Positions 33,896-44,291 of a stretch of DNA of 64,000 bases are shown one piece after another; positions within the stretch are counted from its first letter, which is position 1; every line of letters starts with the position of its first letter. The notes below the pieces were generated by a model. The model was given only the letters and a program-made list of their open reading frames with translations. It ran no database searches and was not told the origin of the DNA. Made by a program: the position numbers and the translations under genes. The stretch is taken from assembly GCA_015499985.1 (NCBI GenBank), contig JAAAUF010000035.1:1-64000 (forward strand), in the 5' to 3' direction. The DNA comes from Haplosporangium gracile. Taxonomy: Eukaryota > Mortierellomycota > Mortierellomycetes > Mortierellales > Mortierellaceae.

Positions 33896-36800
33896 ATGTT
33901 CAACAACCTCCTCAAAAAGGCGTCCGAATCCTCATTCGCTGCCTTGGCCAGCGAGGCCCTGGACTCTCGACCTGGATCGCCTGCCTCTGCCCGTCGCCCT
34001 CCAGGCTCTCCCCTCCCAGGACAACAACAGCAGCAGCAGCAACAAAACGGCGCCAGCAGTCTAGCTAGAAAGGCATGCTAGTTTTTTTGACACCACGCTT
34101 TTCAAAGCATTCAACCAACCTTTGTCATACCCTTCATTCCCGTCCGCCACCTAACCTCACAGAACACGTCCTCCATCATTCTTTCTACTTTTGTTACTAT
34201 AGCCAAGAAACCCCAACCCTCGTACCAACTCTGGTGGGGCCGCCAAGTAATGTTCTTTTTTTTTTTTTTTTTTTTTTTTATTTACTTGGTTCAAAAAGGT
34301 TACAGGCTTTGCAGACGGTTGCGTCAAACGATCAATTAATTGACGAGAAATATTATCTTTTCGTTTGCTCCCATAGCCCACACTCGACCAATGCCCAACT
34401 CGCATCGCAACTTGATGAGGCTTACAACGATGTTGAGGCCCTTCAAAAGCTACTTCAGAAGGCGACTCAGGAAAAGTCCGAAGTAAGGCTACCATGAAAA
34501 AAAAAAACGCGAAAACCAAGAACCTTTATCACTTTGTTTACAATTGCGTCCAAACTGACCAAGAGAAACCTTTTTATTCTTTCTAGATCGCAAGGAAAGC
34601 TGATCTTCTCAAAGAAGGCAAGGAGGCGTTGAGCGAGGAACTTCAGGAAGCTAGGGCTGTGATTCAGGCAATGAGGGCTTCATTGGAGAACAAGGCGACG
34701 GACGAATTCCTATCGCCAAAACTGACAGCTCAGGATGGTGCGTCCGAGACAGAAGACGGCCGCGTACTCGATGTTGCAGCAACACTTGATGACCCATTAG
34801 GAGCATCTTCAGGAGACAGTAAAGAGCCTACCGCAGAGGCGTCTGACGACTCATCACCTTCGGTAGCAGCAGCAGTTAATGAGTCCACATCAACAGTACC
34901 AGCATCAGCACCGGCACCAGTATCGTCAGCATCATCTACAGCAATTACGACCGCATTAGACAACACGATCAAGGAGCTAAAGTCACAGCTTTCGGCAAAG
35001 TCGGAACAGTGCCAGTCACTGGAGGAAGCTTTTGCTCAGAAGACCGGCGAGCTAACAAAACAGAAATCGGATCACGACGAGAAGATGAAGAAGATGAAGG
35101 CTATCTTTGCAGCGGCCAACAAAAACTTGAATGAATACCGAACGTCCATTGCAGCCAAGGACGAGGAGATCACAGAGTTGAAGGCTAAGTTGGAAAACCC
35201 GGAGCCAACCGAGGAGCAAGCCAGCGAACAGAACCGTGCGTATCACTAGCGATTATAGCGCAAGGAATCAGAATGACAGCTTGAAAAAGAAGTTCTACTT
35301 ACTTCTCTCTTTCGTGCTTGTTCCTTAGAAATCGTCCAGGACCTGGAGGCTAAACTCAAGGATCAGTCGGATGCGGCCGCCATAAAACTTCAGCAAATGG
35401 TGCGTTCTTTGTTCGATACGACGAAGGGACGACTGCCGTCGCATATATTTTTTCACTTCAAATTACTAACTTCAATAGCTTTTTTACATGTAGGAAGGAA
35501 AATACAAACAGTCGAACTCGCAGTTGGAAAAGCTTAAGGTGGAATACCAGCAGTACAAGCAGCGTGCAAGTGCATTGCTTCAACAGCAACGGGAATCGGT
35601 TCAAGCGGACGATGACAGTCAACTGAAGGAACTTCAGAGCCAGTTGCAGGAACTTGCTAGAGAAAACAAGTAAGAAACTTGCTAATGGCATGCGACATTC
35701 ATGATATCGCGCTGTAACATGGGCATTTATTAGTATGATCTCTTCCTGTTTGTTCTATTGTTTTAGATCCACTGCGGCTGAGCTTCAAGAAGCTGAATTA
35801 AAGAGGACAACGTTGGAGGGTGAGCTTCAGTTGGCCATGGATCAAATTGCGAGCTTGGAGTCGAGTCATGAGATCAGCCGGCGCCAGGAACGGCAACATG
35901 CACGACAGCTCAAGGATCTGGAGCGGTCAGCCAAGGACGCGCAACGTGACCGTGAGGCTGCCGAATCCCGTCTTGCCTCTCTTCAGGAGTTGCGAGCCGT
36001 GGAGGCACAGAGCCTAATGCAGGAGCTGGGCGGCAACACCAAGCACACTGAAGAGCGATTGGCCAAGAAGGAGGAAGAAAACGCAGAACTTCAAAAGATC
36101 TTAGATCGGTTGAGTGATGAATTGGCAGTAGCTAAGCAGGAGATCCAGAACTTGCGTGACCTTGTGAGTAGCTCAGAGGTCAATGTTGAGAGTGACTCGC
36201 CTGCCATTGGAGGAGGAACTGCTAGCGCTGGCGCTTCACAGACGTTTGAACCAGAAAAAAACCTTAGTCAGCTCCATATCTCAACGACGCTTGGACCTCG
36301 ATCGTCGTTTTCCCCTTTCGATCAAGAATCACCCATTTCTAGGGCTTCATCATCCTTGTCTCTTCCAGCAGAGAGACCGCCTGTTTACTGTAAGTTGCAG
36401 CTTATTTCCGTACGTTATATTTTTCGGATACCTTTATGTGGACAAAAGCAAGAGCGGATCCACTCACATTAATTTTTTACGCCCATTGTATTTCAAAACA
36501 TATATAGCCACATTGTCTGACCTTTTGGCAGCCAAACCGTTGGTGGAGCGGTCACCCTTTGGCGATGTACATGGTGGTCTCGGTACTCCAGCAGCAGCCG
36601 CAGCCCTGTCGTCAGCAAGAGAACGGGAATACCAAATTAAGCTTCAGCACTTGACTGAGCTTTTGAACGAGAGTGAAGCCAACCACCAACGCCTCCTCGA
36701 TCAAGAAAAGGTACCACTCACCTATTTGTTTGTGACTAAATAGGTACCATGGAAAGCAAGTAGCATTCGTTATGACGATAAGGTCTGACCAATCTTATTT

Positions 36801-37065
36801 CTTTCCACTTTGACGCCGATAGGTGCTGAAGGAAGAGATCCGCAATTTGGATCGCGCAGAGAGGCGACAGAACCTAAGTGTAGACTATCTTAAGAACATT
36901 GTCCTCAAATACCTCGAAACAACGGACAAGGAGCCGTTACTCCCTGTCCTGACGACGGTACTGCAGTTGTCGCCTGCAGAGGTGGCCTCTTTGCGGAAAA
37001 AGTCGGCCCCGCCGTCTGCATCCTCCATGGTTCTGGGCGGATTTTTTGGTGGTGGAGGTCAGTAA
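33896..37065 (+). CDS. IMH1: GRIP-domain golgin (Imh1-like)
   Basis: Eight exons close exactly: 33896-34080, 34377-34482, 34587-35235, 35329-35399, 35494-35669, 35767-36389, 36508-36710 and 36823-37065, giving 751 residues. The N-terminus (MFNNLLKKASESSFAALASE) is an amphipathic helix followed by a Pro/Gln linker. The middle is long coiled coil (QLDEAYNDVEALQKLLQKAT, SQLEKLKVEYQQYKQRASAL, ELQEAELKRTTLEGELQLAM). The last exon carries the GRIP domain, NLSVDYLKNIVLKYLETTDK then LLPVLTTVLQLSPAEVASLR, including the Tyr needed to bind Arl1-GTP. A Gly/Phe tail (GGFFGGGGQ) ends it. Such golgins tether endosome-derived vesicles at the trans-Golgi. The first donor (GTTTTT at 34081) is weak, although it is the only site found that keeps the frame. 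AATAAA at 37105-37110. Confidence 0.92.
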
Positions 37066-37104
37066 TTTCCTCTTTTGTTTTCTTTGACATAAAAATATCC
37101 AAGT

Positions 37105-37110
37105 AATAAA
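37105..37110 (+). terminator. Polyadenylation signal of the golgin gene
   Basis: AATAAA, 40 nt after the golgin stop codon. Confidence 0.6.
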
Positions 37111-37314
37111 ACAAAAAAACCGCACATTTCGTGTTTGAACAAGAAAGTACAACATACTAGCAATTGAAGAGCGAGAGAGAAAGAGATAATGAATTTTTGA
37201 TGGGCGTGTTGTGTATTAAGAAACAAACATAAGATAGTTTTGGAGTGAGGGGATTGTTGGTTATGAGAGTAGAGTGAGAGTGGATATGGAAGTTAGGACG
37301 GGTTTATTCCATAT

Positions 37315-37993
37315 TTAATCCTTGTTGGCCTTGAGGTTGACGTAGTAAGCCTCACGCTGGCTACGGCTGGCGAGGGCGGTCTTGTACCAGTAGGCGTAGG
37401 CAGCGGAACTAAAAGGGATAAAAGACGAGGGGAAAACACGCGTTAGTGTCAGGGCGTTTTTTTTTTTCTTTTTTTTTCTTTCTTTCGCTTCACGCTTTCA
37501 TTCTGATACGGAGATGGTCGGGGAGCGAGTGTAAGGCGCTTGGTGTAGGAGGAGGCTGAGGAGAATTTGCAGGCTCTAAAAATAACAGGCGCCGCGCGCT
37601 CCATGATGCTGGGTTATTTAGAGTCTTGTTCTCTCAAGAAAGAGATCAAGTAGCATGTGATGGTAGGGCGAATTGTGTCGTTTTTGATGCTGGATGATTG
37701 TTGCCGTAGAGAAATATTTCGTGCAATCGGAAAGGTCGGATCCATAGATGTCTCGTATTTTTGCTTTGCTTTGCTTTGCTGTTGTTTTCCGACGTGCTGC
37801 ATCCGTGTAAGAAAATTCCGGTTTCTAAACTATGTGCAAGTCCGAAGAAGAGGACGAAAGGTGTGAGAAAAAAAAAAGAGAGAGAGAGAGGAGAGAGTGG
37901 AGAAGGAAGGGAAACGTACGTTCCGAGGGTCATGCCGATGCCAATGTGCATCAACATGGACTTGGAGAGCTGGTTCTGGACGGGGGCAATCAT
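37315..37993 (-). CDS. COX9: Cytochrome c oxidase subunit VIIa
   Basis: Two exons, 37993-37920 and 37408-37315, encode 55 residues; the codon for Thr is split by the intron (donor GTACGT, acceptor TTTTAG). The protein reads MIAPVQNQLSKSMLMHIGIG in exon 1 and SAAYAYWYKTALASRSQREA then YYVNLKANKD in exon 2. The pattern MIAPVQ..., a central membrane helix with YAYWY, and a basic, Tyr-rich C-terminus is that of the small fungal complex IV subunit VIIa (yeast Cox9). It spans the inner mitochondrial membrane once. The 511-bp intron is long for a coding region of 168 bp, and contains a TTTGC microsatellite. Confidence 0.9.
37758..37780. repeat. (TTTGC)n microsatellite
   Basis: Four TTTGC pentamers within the intron of the cytochrome oxidase subunit gene. 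Confidence 0.9.
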
Positions 37994-38168
37994 AGTGTTT
38001 GGGAGTGGATGGTGTTGATGTTAGTGAAGAAAAGGGAGAGGGAAATCGTCGGAAATCAATCATCAAAAAACATATTCGGTCGGAGGAGGTGATATGGTGT
38101 ATAGCACATGCGATTTTTGTATCAACAATGACGCTCGCTCATTTTTGATCAAATAGATAGTTTATTTA

Positions 38169-38666
38169 CTAATTCATGGCTAAGAGACGAGAAATTGCAG
38201 GCGAAGGAGCCTGTCCCTGTCCGGACGATGTCGAACCGTCACCTGCCGTAGGTGAAGGCGACTTGCGGTTGCAAGGCACAGCAGCAAAGGTCTGAGCAGC
38301 AACAGAACGGCTATGATCCGAGGGTATGGAAACCATAGATGGCTGTTGCTGAGAAGTTGCATCGGCACTAGGCGACATATCGATCTTCGTCTCGTTGCGT
38401 ATTGCTCCTGCAGCACTGATTGGGCCTGCAGGTCTGGTGGTACTGGTGGCACCAGGGGTGATGGTTAGAAGGACGTCCTTGTTAGAGGAGCTGAAGGAAA
38501 GGGTCCTTGGGATGATACTTCGGGTGCGAGCAAAGACGTTTCGGCGAAGGGACTCTGGCAAGAAGGGACCTTGGGTCTTGTAGACGTGAATGCGCCAGCC
38601 AATGAAGGCTATGGCGAGGATAAGTACGGGTATGAGCCAGGCGAGTAAAGTTGTTGTGGCCGACAT
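38169..38666 (-). CDS. Small single-pass membrane protein, unrecognised
   Basis: One exon, 165 residues, from ATG 38666 (ACC ATG context). Starts MSATTTLLAWLIPVLILAIA, a membrane anchor that runs on to FIGWRIHVYKTQG. The rest is basic then Ser/Thr/Pro-rich (RRNVFARTRSIIPRTLSFSS) and ends AISRLLAMN. An N-terminal anchor with positive residues after it suggests a type III (N-out) or tail-in-cytosol protein rather than a secreted one. No family recognised. The open frame continues upstream of this ATG but looks like leader. Confidence 0.6.
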   Translation of the reverse strand: MSATTTLLAWLIPVLILAIAFIGWRIHVYKTQGPFLPESLRRNVFARTRSIIPRTLSFSSSNKDVLLTITPGATSTTRPAGPISAAGAIRNETKIDMSPSADATSQQQPSMVSIPSDHSRSVAAQTFAAVPCNRKSPSPTAGDGSTSSGQGQAPSPAISRLLAMN

Positions 38667-40509
38667 GGTAGTGTTATTATGTGAAGGGTAGTGGTTGGAG
38701 TGGAGGCAGGAAGGAGAGAGCGGGAGGAGAGAGTATTTTGTTGAAGAGGAAGGCAGAAGAAAAATTGAGTTAAGCATGAATAGACTGCAGGGGAGATCGG
38801 TCTTATTTAAGGTCGCCGGAAAGAAAAAAAGAGGGCGCGAGAGGCGAGCGCCAGACTTTGTCCTGTCCATGACGACAAAAGGAAAGGGAGGGCAAGGTAC
38901 ACCACTGAACCTCTGCTGTTGCTGTAGTGAGGTTTGCTCAACTCGCTTTTACCTGCATGTTTTTGCTCGGACCGATAGGACTAAAAAATTCCCTCATGAG
39001 ATGAAAAACGAAGGGTAAGAAGAACAAGCAAAACAGCTACAAAGGAGAAGATGGGGAACCCTGCTGGTCCATAGCCAAAAGCCTGCATCGATAGCAAAGC
39101 AACTAAACGATGAAAATAAAAAGGAATTGGGCGAAAGCCAAACGATTTGTCGAATGGTCAAACTTCCTTTCTTCTTTTTCTTTGGGTGTGAGCAAACAAC
39201 ATAAAACAAGAGAGAAAAATCCCTCAAAGTCATGTTATTCATTCACCTCACCATGCACATGTGTATGTGTGAGTGTGTATTGTATGCTTTCTACACGCTA
39301 GTCTTTGTTGAGCAGAGTCCGAACCCCCATCGTCAGGCTGCATTCGCGCACCGCAGGCAGGCAACACAAAAGAGTGGGTGACCAACGCTCAGAAAACTGA
39401 AGAAAGCCATCTATCCTGCATGGATACGACCAAAATAGTCATTGACACATAAAAAATCAACAAAATAAGTATACTCTTGTGGAGAAACAGAAACAAACAG
39501 CGCTGGCAATTGACATGCGAGAAAGTAAGAGGGTTACCGAGGTCGAGGATCAATCTTGACCCTGACAAGCTTCTGTCCTTTCTCGACAGCCCCTCCCTTC
39601 TCACCCCCTTCTTTTGACGCTTTCTTTTCTGTTCTAACTATTGTGAGGGATGCCGCCTCCCCCTATTCTATCCGCCCTTTGGACTCGCTTTGGTGTAGAT
39701 TTGGCCAACTTCAACTACCGCCCGCTTGCTTCTCTTTTTCGCCACCCCTTTGTGATTAATTGAAAAAGTAATCCCTCAAAAATAAATCGTTCATCCTTCC
39801 TCCGTTGGTCATTAGAAGGGGGCGTCGTCTATACCTTTTTCCAAAGCTTCCATGAAACGCGTCTTTATTCGAAGACAGTAACCTCCTGCAAAAAGTAAAA
39901 AATAACCTTGGAGAGACCACATCATTGAAAACGATAACGTGAAAGAAAGTACGCTTGAAAGTCCCTTCTTTCATGCAAACGGAAGGTAGCTTGCTTTTGA
40001 CTTGACTACTACACCAATGCACAAGAATCAACTTTTTTTTTTGTGCTGCCAACTTAACAAAAGGACGAGATTCTTTGGTGGATCTTTCACTTTTTGCCCG
40101 AATGCCTTTTGTAGGCAGCTTTTAAATATGATCTTGCTCTTCTCGTCTCTTTTCCCCTCAATCCTCAGCTTTGTCGCACTCGTCCAAGCACTAAGAAACA
40201 GACCATACCGCCATGCATTCCTCGCTCCGAACAAGAACAATTCTCGCCGTTGCCTTGCTGCTGTTGGTGTTGCTGTCTGTTGCCCCATGGTTCGACAGGT
40301 GCGAACATCTGCTGGTCCGGGTGCCTTGGATGTGACTGTTGGTCGATCGAAGCAAGTGAGCCCCCAACCCACTCAAGCTTTTTTTAGCCTCGTTCAACGT
40401 GGCAAACATCATCTCCATCTCTTTCCATCCATCCACCCCTCACCTTCATCTTCACCTTCACCTCCACCCTTATTCTCAACCACCGCACATTACATTACAT
40501 ACCATCACC
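38667..40509. other. Divergent intergenic region upstream of NECAP
   Basis: Between the small membrane protein (minus) and NECAP (plus). It holds one candidate small ORF at 40213-40335; otherwise only CT-rich leader-like DNA just before the NECAP ATG and unremarkable sequence. Confidence 0.5.
40213..40335 (+). CDS. Candidate 40-residue signal-peptide-like ORF
   Basis: ATG 40213 in a good context (ACCGCCATGC) and TGA at 40333-40335. Sequence starts MHSSLRTRTILAVALLLLVL, a basic N-region followed by a strong hydrophobic core, then APWFDRCEHLL. It could be a small secreted or membrane peptide, the first exon of one (donor-like GTGCGA follows GACAG within it), or an upstream ORF in a long NECAP leader. 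Confidence 0.3.
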   Translation: MHSSLRTRTILAVALLLLVLLSVAPWFDRCEHLLVRVPWM

Positions 40510-41461
40510 ATGTCAGACGACTCGGACTACGAATCGGTGCTGCTTGTTATTCGAGAGTGCTATGGTACACATATACAGCTAGCTAGCTAATAATATCGAC
40601 TGACTTTTTTTTCTATCATATCTATTGCAAAGCGCACATTACACTACCACTCACAGCCATATCCTTAATTATATCACAGTCTACAAAGTGCCACCACTGC
40701 AATCATCAAGTCGCGGCTACAGAGCCGCCGATTGGGGCAATGTCGACGAGCCCCTCTGGCGGGGCCGCCTTCGGATCATTGCTCAGGGCAAGAAATGTTC
40801 TATCCGCCTCGAGGACGGTCAAACAGGAGAACTCTTTGGCGTCTGCCCCTACGAAGAGAACAAAGGCTGTGTTGAAAGCGTTACCGACTCGAGCCGTTAC
40901 TTTGTTGTCAGGATTGAAGATCAGGGTCGTCATGCCTTCATTGGGTTGGGGTTCCTCGACCGTAGCCATGCTTTTGATTTCAATGTGGCCCTGCAGGATC
41001 ATTTCAAGTATAACTAGCTATTGCGTTTTTTCAGTGGCGTTGACTTTTTATGTTGGTGTTTCTTTGTATCATCTCCTCTTTACGCTGACCATGTCTTCTT
41101 CCGTGTGGACATTGTTTAGGCATTTGGCGGCAGAGGAACGATCGGCAGAACAGAAAAAGGCTGGCATTCAACAACCCAAATTGGACTTTTCGCTCAAGGA
41201 AGGTCAGACTTTGAACTTGACCATTGCAGGTGGTGGCACTGGAGCTTCTACGCGTAGGAACCGCCCACCCCGACCCGCAGCATCTGACGATGGAGGTAGG
41301 CACTTTCACTGCTTTCCTCTTATGTTGTTTTTTTTGTTTTGTTTTGTTTTTTTGTTTTTTTTTTTAAGTGCAGGTCGAATTGCCGTATCTAATGCACTTT
41401 TTCCACAATAGTGCTCCCTGCGCTACTCCCTCCTCCCCCACCACCAGGGAAGAGAAAGTAG
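40510..41461 (+). CDS. NECAP family endocytosis adaptor
   Basis: Four exons, 40510-40564, 40680-41007, 41120-41295 and 41412-41461, 202 residues, phases closing. The PHear domain is clear: [77 protein letters not shown] and [13 protein letters not shown]. It is followed by [15 protein letters not shown], as in animal and plant NECAPs. The C-terminus is a proline stretch ([12 protein letters not shown]). NECAPs bind the AP-2 adaptor and act in clathrin-mediated endocytosis. An alternative acceptor upstream (AG before GTCGAATTGCC) would give a different tail, NALFPQ; I prefer the proline-rich one. AATAAA at 41486-41491. Confidence 0.93.
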
Positions 41462-41485
41462 ACAAAGCCGGCGGCAGGAGATACC

Positions 41486-41491
41486 AATAAA
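41486..41491 (+). terminator. Polyadenylation signal of the NECAP gene
   Basis: AATAAA, 24 nt after the NECAP stop and about 100 nt from the convergent dehydrogenase stop. Confidence 0.6.
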
Positions 41492-41594
41492 GCAGTATGC
41501 GCGTCGATATATATCTTTCAACAGCGTTTTTAATACAATTCGACACGGAAATAATTGCATGTCCAGAGAACTTTTATTTCAGCGCAGGAACTAC

Positions 41595-44291
41595 TTAGAG
41601 CTTGGAAGCAATCGGAGCCTGAACAGTGGCTGAGTGAGAGGTACGGGCATCGGCCAGACCAAAGAGCATCAACTTATCCTCATCATAACGGGTCTCGCTG
41701 CCCAACCCCTCAATCTGGAAAGACAGCTTCTTCTCCAGACCCTCGCACCATCTCTGGGCTGAGATACGATCGACAGTCGCCTCGGAGGCGATAATACTAT
41801 TGGGTGGGTTGGCTTGCGCCTTGACAGCGGACCAGGCAGCGTGCTGGCAGAGCAGGGCGCCAGAAATTACGTCGGCTATCGCAAACGTGAGACCGCGAGC
41901 AGAGGCCTCCAAGAGGTTACGGGTCTCGAGAGTTGCGTATGTGGTGAAGTGGTGCGAGATCAGATCGAGGCAGGCTTCGAGGCTCTTGGCAGACTTGCTC
42001 CAATGGTGCTGGTCCTTCAATGGCGCTAAAATACCACGGACCGACTGCATGTTTTTAGCAACAGGTCATAAAAAAAAAGGTATGGTGAGTTCATAGTCAA
42101 GTCGAATTCAAGACAGACACAAACATAAAATGATAAGGACACGCTACCTCAGCAAATAGATACAAAGCGTCGCCGCCAGTCTCGGCCATGACACGGAGAA
42201 CATCCAACGACAGGACGTTAGTAGTACCCTCCCAAATGGTGTTGACCAAGACATCTCTCATAGCGCGACCTAGACCAGTCTCTTCCATGTACCCCTGTCC
42301 ACCAAAGCACTCCATGGCTTCCTGCGACATTGCAAACGCATTCTTGGCAGACCAGACCTTCAAGATGGGGGTCAGAAGACGGAGGAGAGGGATGTCCCGA
42401 TCCTTAACCTGAGGCAGGTTGTTGTCGAGAGACTCGATGCGACCCAGCATGGCAATGCAGTAGAAAGTGAACTGGCTGGTGGCACGGTACTGGAGCTCCA
42501 TGTTGGCGACGGTTGCCAAGTGCAAAGGCTGGTCCTTCAGCAATGCTCCAAATACCTGTTACAAAAATAATTTGGTCCGCATAGCATAAGAACTTAGTAA
42601 GCGCGATATACCGGGCTGTATAAAGCCATCATTGAGTATGGTTCAAGTTATTAACTTACCTCACGGCGGCGAGCATACTCTTTGACGCCAAGGATGAATC
42701 TCTGCATCGCAGCAGTACATCCCATCCCACAATAAACACGCGTAATATTCAAGATTGCCGAAATATTCTTCACACCCCTATAGTTATCCCCAACCTGCTG
42801 TGCAATCATCCCATCCAACTCCAATTCGGCAGTCGGCAAAGCCTTAGTCCCCACCTTATCCTTCAATCGATGGATCCGAACCCCGTTCAGTTTACCCTCC
42901 CCATCACGGACATTAGCCAAATACAGCGAAAGACCTTTACTGCCGTCGCGCATGGAGCCAGGGACGGCTGAGGGGTTGGGGTCGTGGGTGCGGGCGAGCA
43001 GCATGGTCACATCGGCGTCGGTAGCGCTCGAGAACCATTTGAATCCAGAGATGGACCAGCACTTGCGGTTCTCGTCCCAGACGGCTTGGGTCTCGGTGCG
43101 ACCGACGTCGGAGCCACCAGGGCGCTCTGTCATCCATTGACCACTGGTAATGAACTTTTTGGGGTCGCGGCTATGCAAAGAAGGAGGAGAAAATGGCAGC
43201 GGTAAGAAAGGGGCCAAATTAGTATGATACAAATAGTGGAGAAAGTAAAGGAAGCATACCTGATGAGGCGAGAGTAAACCGTGTCTTTCATCTCCTGAGT
43301 GCCATTGAGTTCCAGAACACGAGCACATCCATCTATCTAACGCAAAAGAAAGGGTACCAACGTTAGTCAACCTCTGACGCAACAATCAAAGATACCATCA
43401 CAAGATGGACATATGAACAGCATGATTACCGGTCATGGCAATGGGACAGCTGTAAAGGCCAGCACCCGAGGTCCAAAGCATCAACTTGGCCATCTGGTAG
43501 ATACGCGAATACTCGCCATACTTGCGCTCATAGGCAATGGCAACAACTCCCTCGCGGGCCGCAATCTCCTTTTGCTTTTTCCAAGCTTCAGTCACTAAGA
43601 GCTCGTCAACGCGCCTATTATTTCGAATATGGTAGTGTCTTAGCATCACATATAAATATTAACTAGGACGTCAGACTGAACTTCGAGACTACAAGCAACT
43701 TACCTGCACCAGGAGTCGTACTGGCGAAGTCGAGGCTGATCCTCCTCCATGCGGGCGGTCAATGCCGCACCCTCTAGTTTAACGAGAAAAAATAGGTCAC
43801 GTGTAGTGTTACTTTACGAGTTCACCAGTAACATTACTGTAGAGCAAATTTGCTAGAGTTTGTGTTCTTCTGCACACACACTCACCAGTGTTAGACCAGT
43901 CGCTGATCTGAATAAGATCACTACAGGACACATGGGATGCAAAGGAGAAAAAAAGTAAATGTGTCAGCTCTTCAAAAAACCACGCGTACTTTAGTGGAAG
44001 GTAGGAACAAAAAAGGGGAGGCAGTGCATGTGGGGGGAAAAGGGCTTTGTGTGAGCCCGCTGTCGTCCCTTTCCCCTCCCATCTTCATTCCAGCTTCTTC
44101 TGGGAGGAAAGGGTGGTAAAAACTAAAAGGAAAGGGAAGGATTGGGCGACCACTTACGGTGAGATCTCGTTCAGGACCTTCTCTGGCAAGTATCTCTCCA
44201 GAACCGAGACCATGACAGGGTCTTCAAGAAAGACGTTTTGTTCCTGAGGAACGTCTTGTTTGAATCCAACGTTGGCGGTTGCGAAAACCAT
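41595..44291 (-). CDS. Peroxisomal AidB-like acyl-CoA dehydrogenase (C-terminal SKL)
   Basis: Eight exons: 44291-44158, 43920-43886, 43773-43704, 43614-43430, 43332-43260, 43170-42660, 42555-42148 and 42044-41595; 621 residues, phases closing. Acyl-CoA dehydrogenase features are plain: FITSGQWMTERPGGSDVGRT (FAD/substrate site), WSISGFKWFSSATDADV, ECFGGQGYMEETGLGRAMRD and IWEGTTNVLSLDVLR. The Glu of IWEGT is in the position of the catalytic base of medium-chain enzymes. The ~600-residue length and GGSDV signature are those of the AidB/ACAD-11-like branch. The protein ends PIASKL, a canonical PTS1, so it should be imported into peroxisomes. It would oxidise acyl-CoA (FAD-linked) in peroxisomal lipid catabolism; chain-length preference cannot be read. 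It is convergent with NECAP, with 133 bp between stops. Confidence 0.92.
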
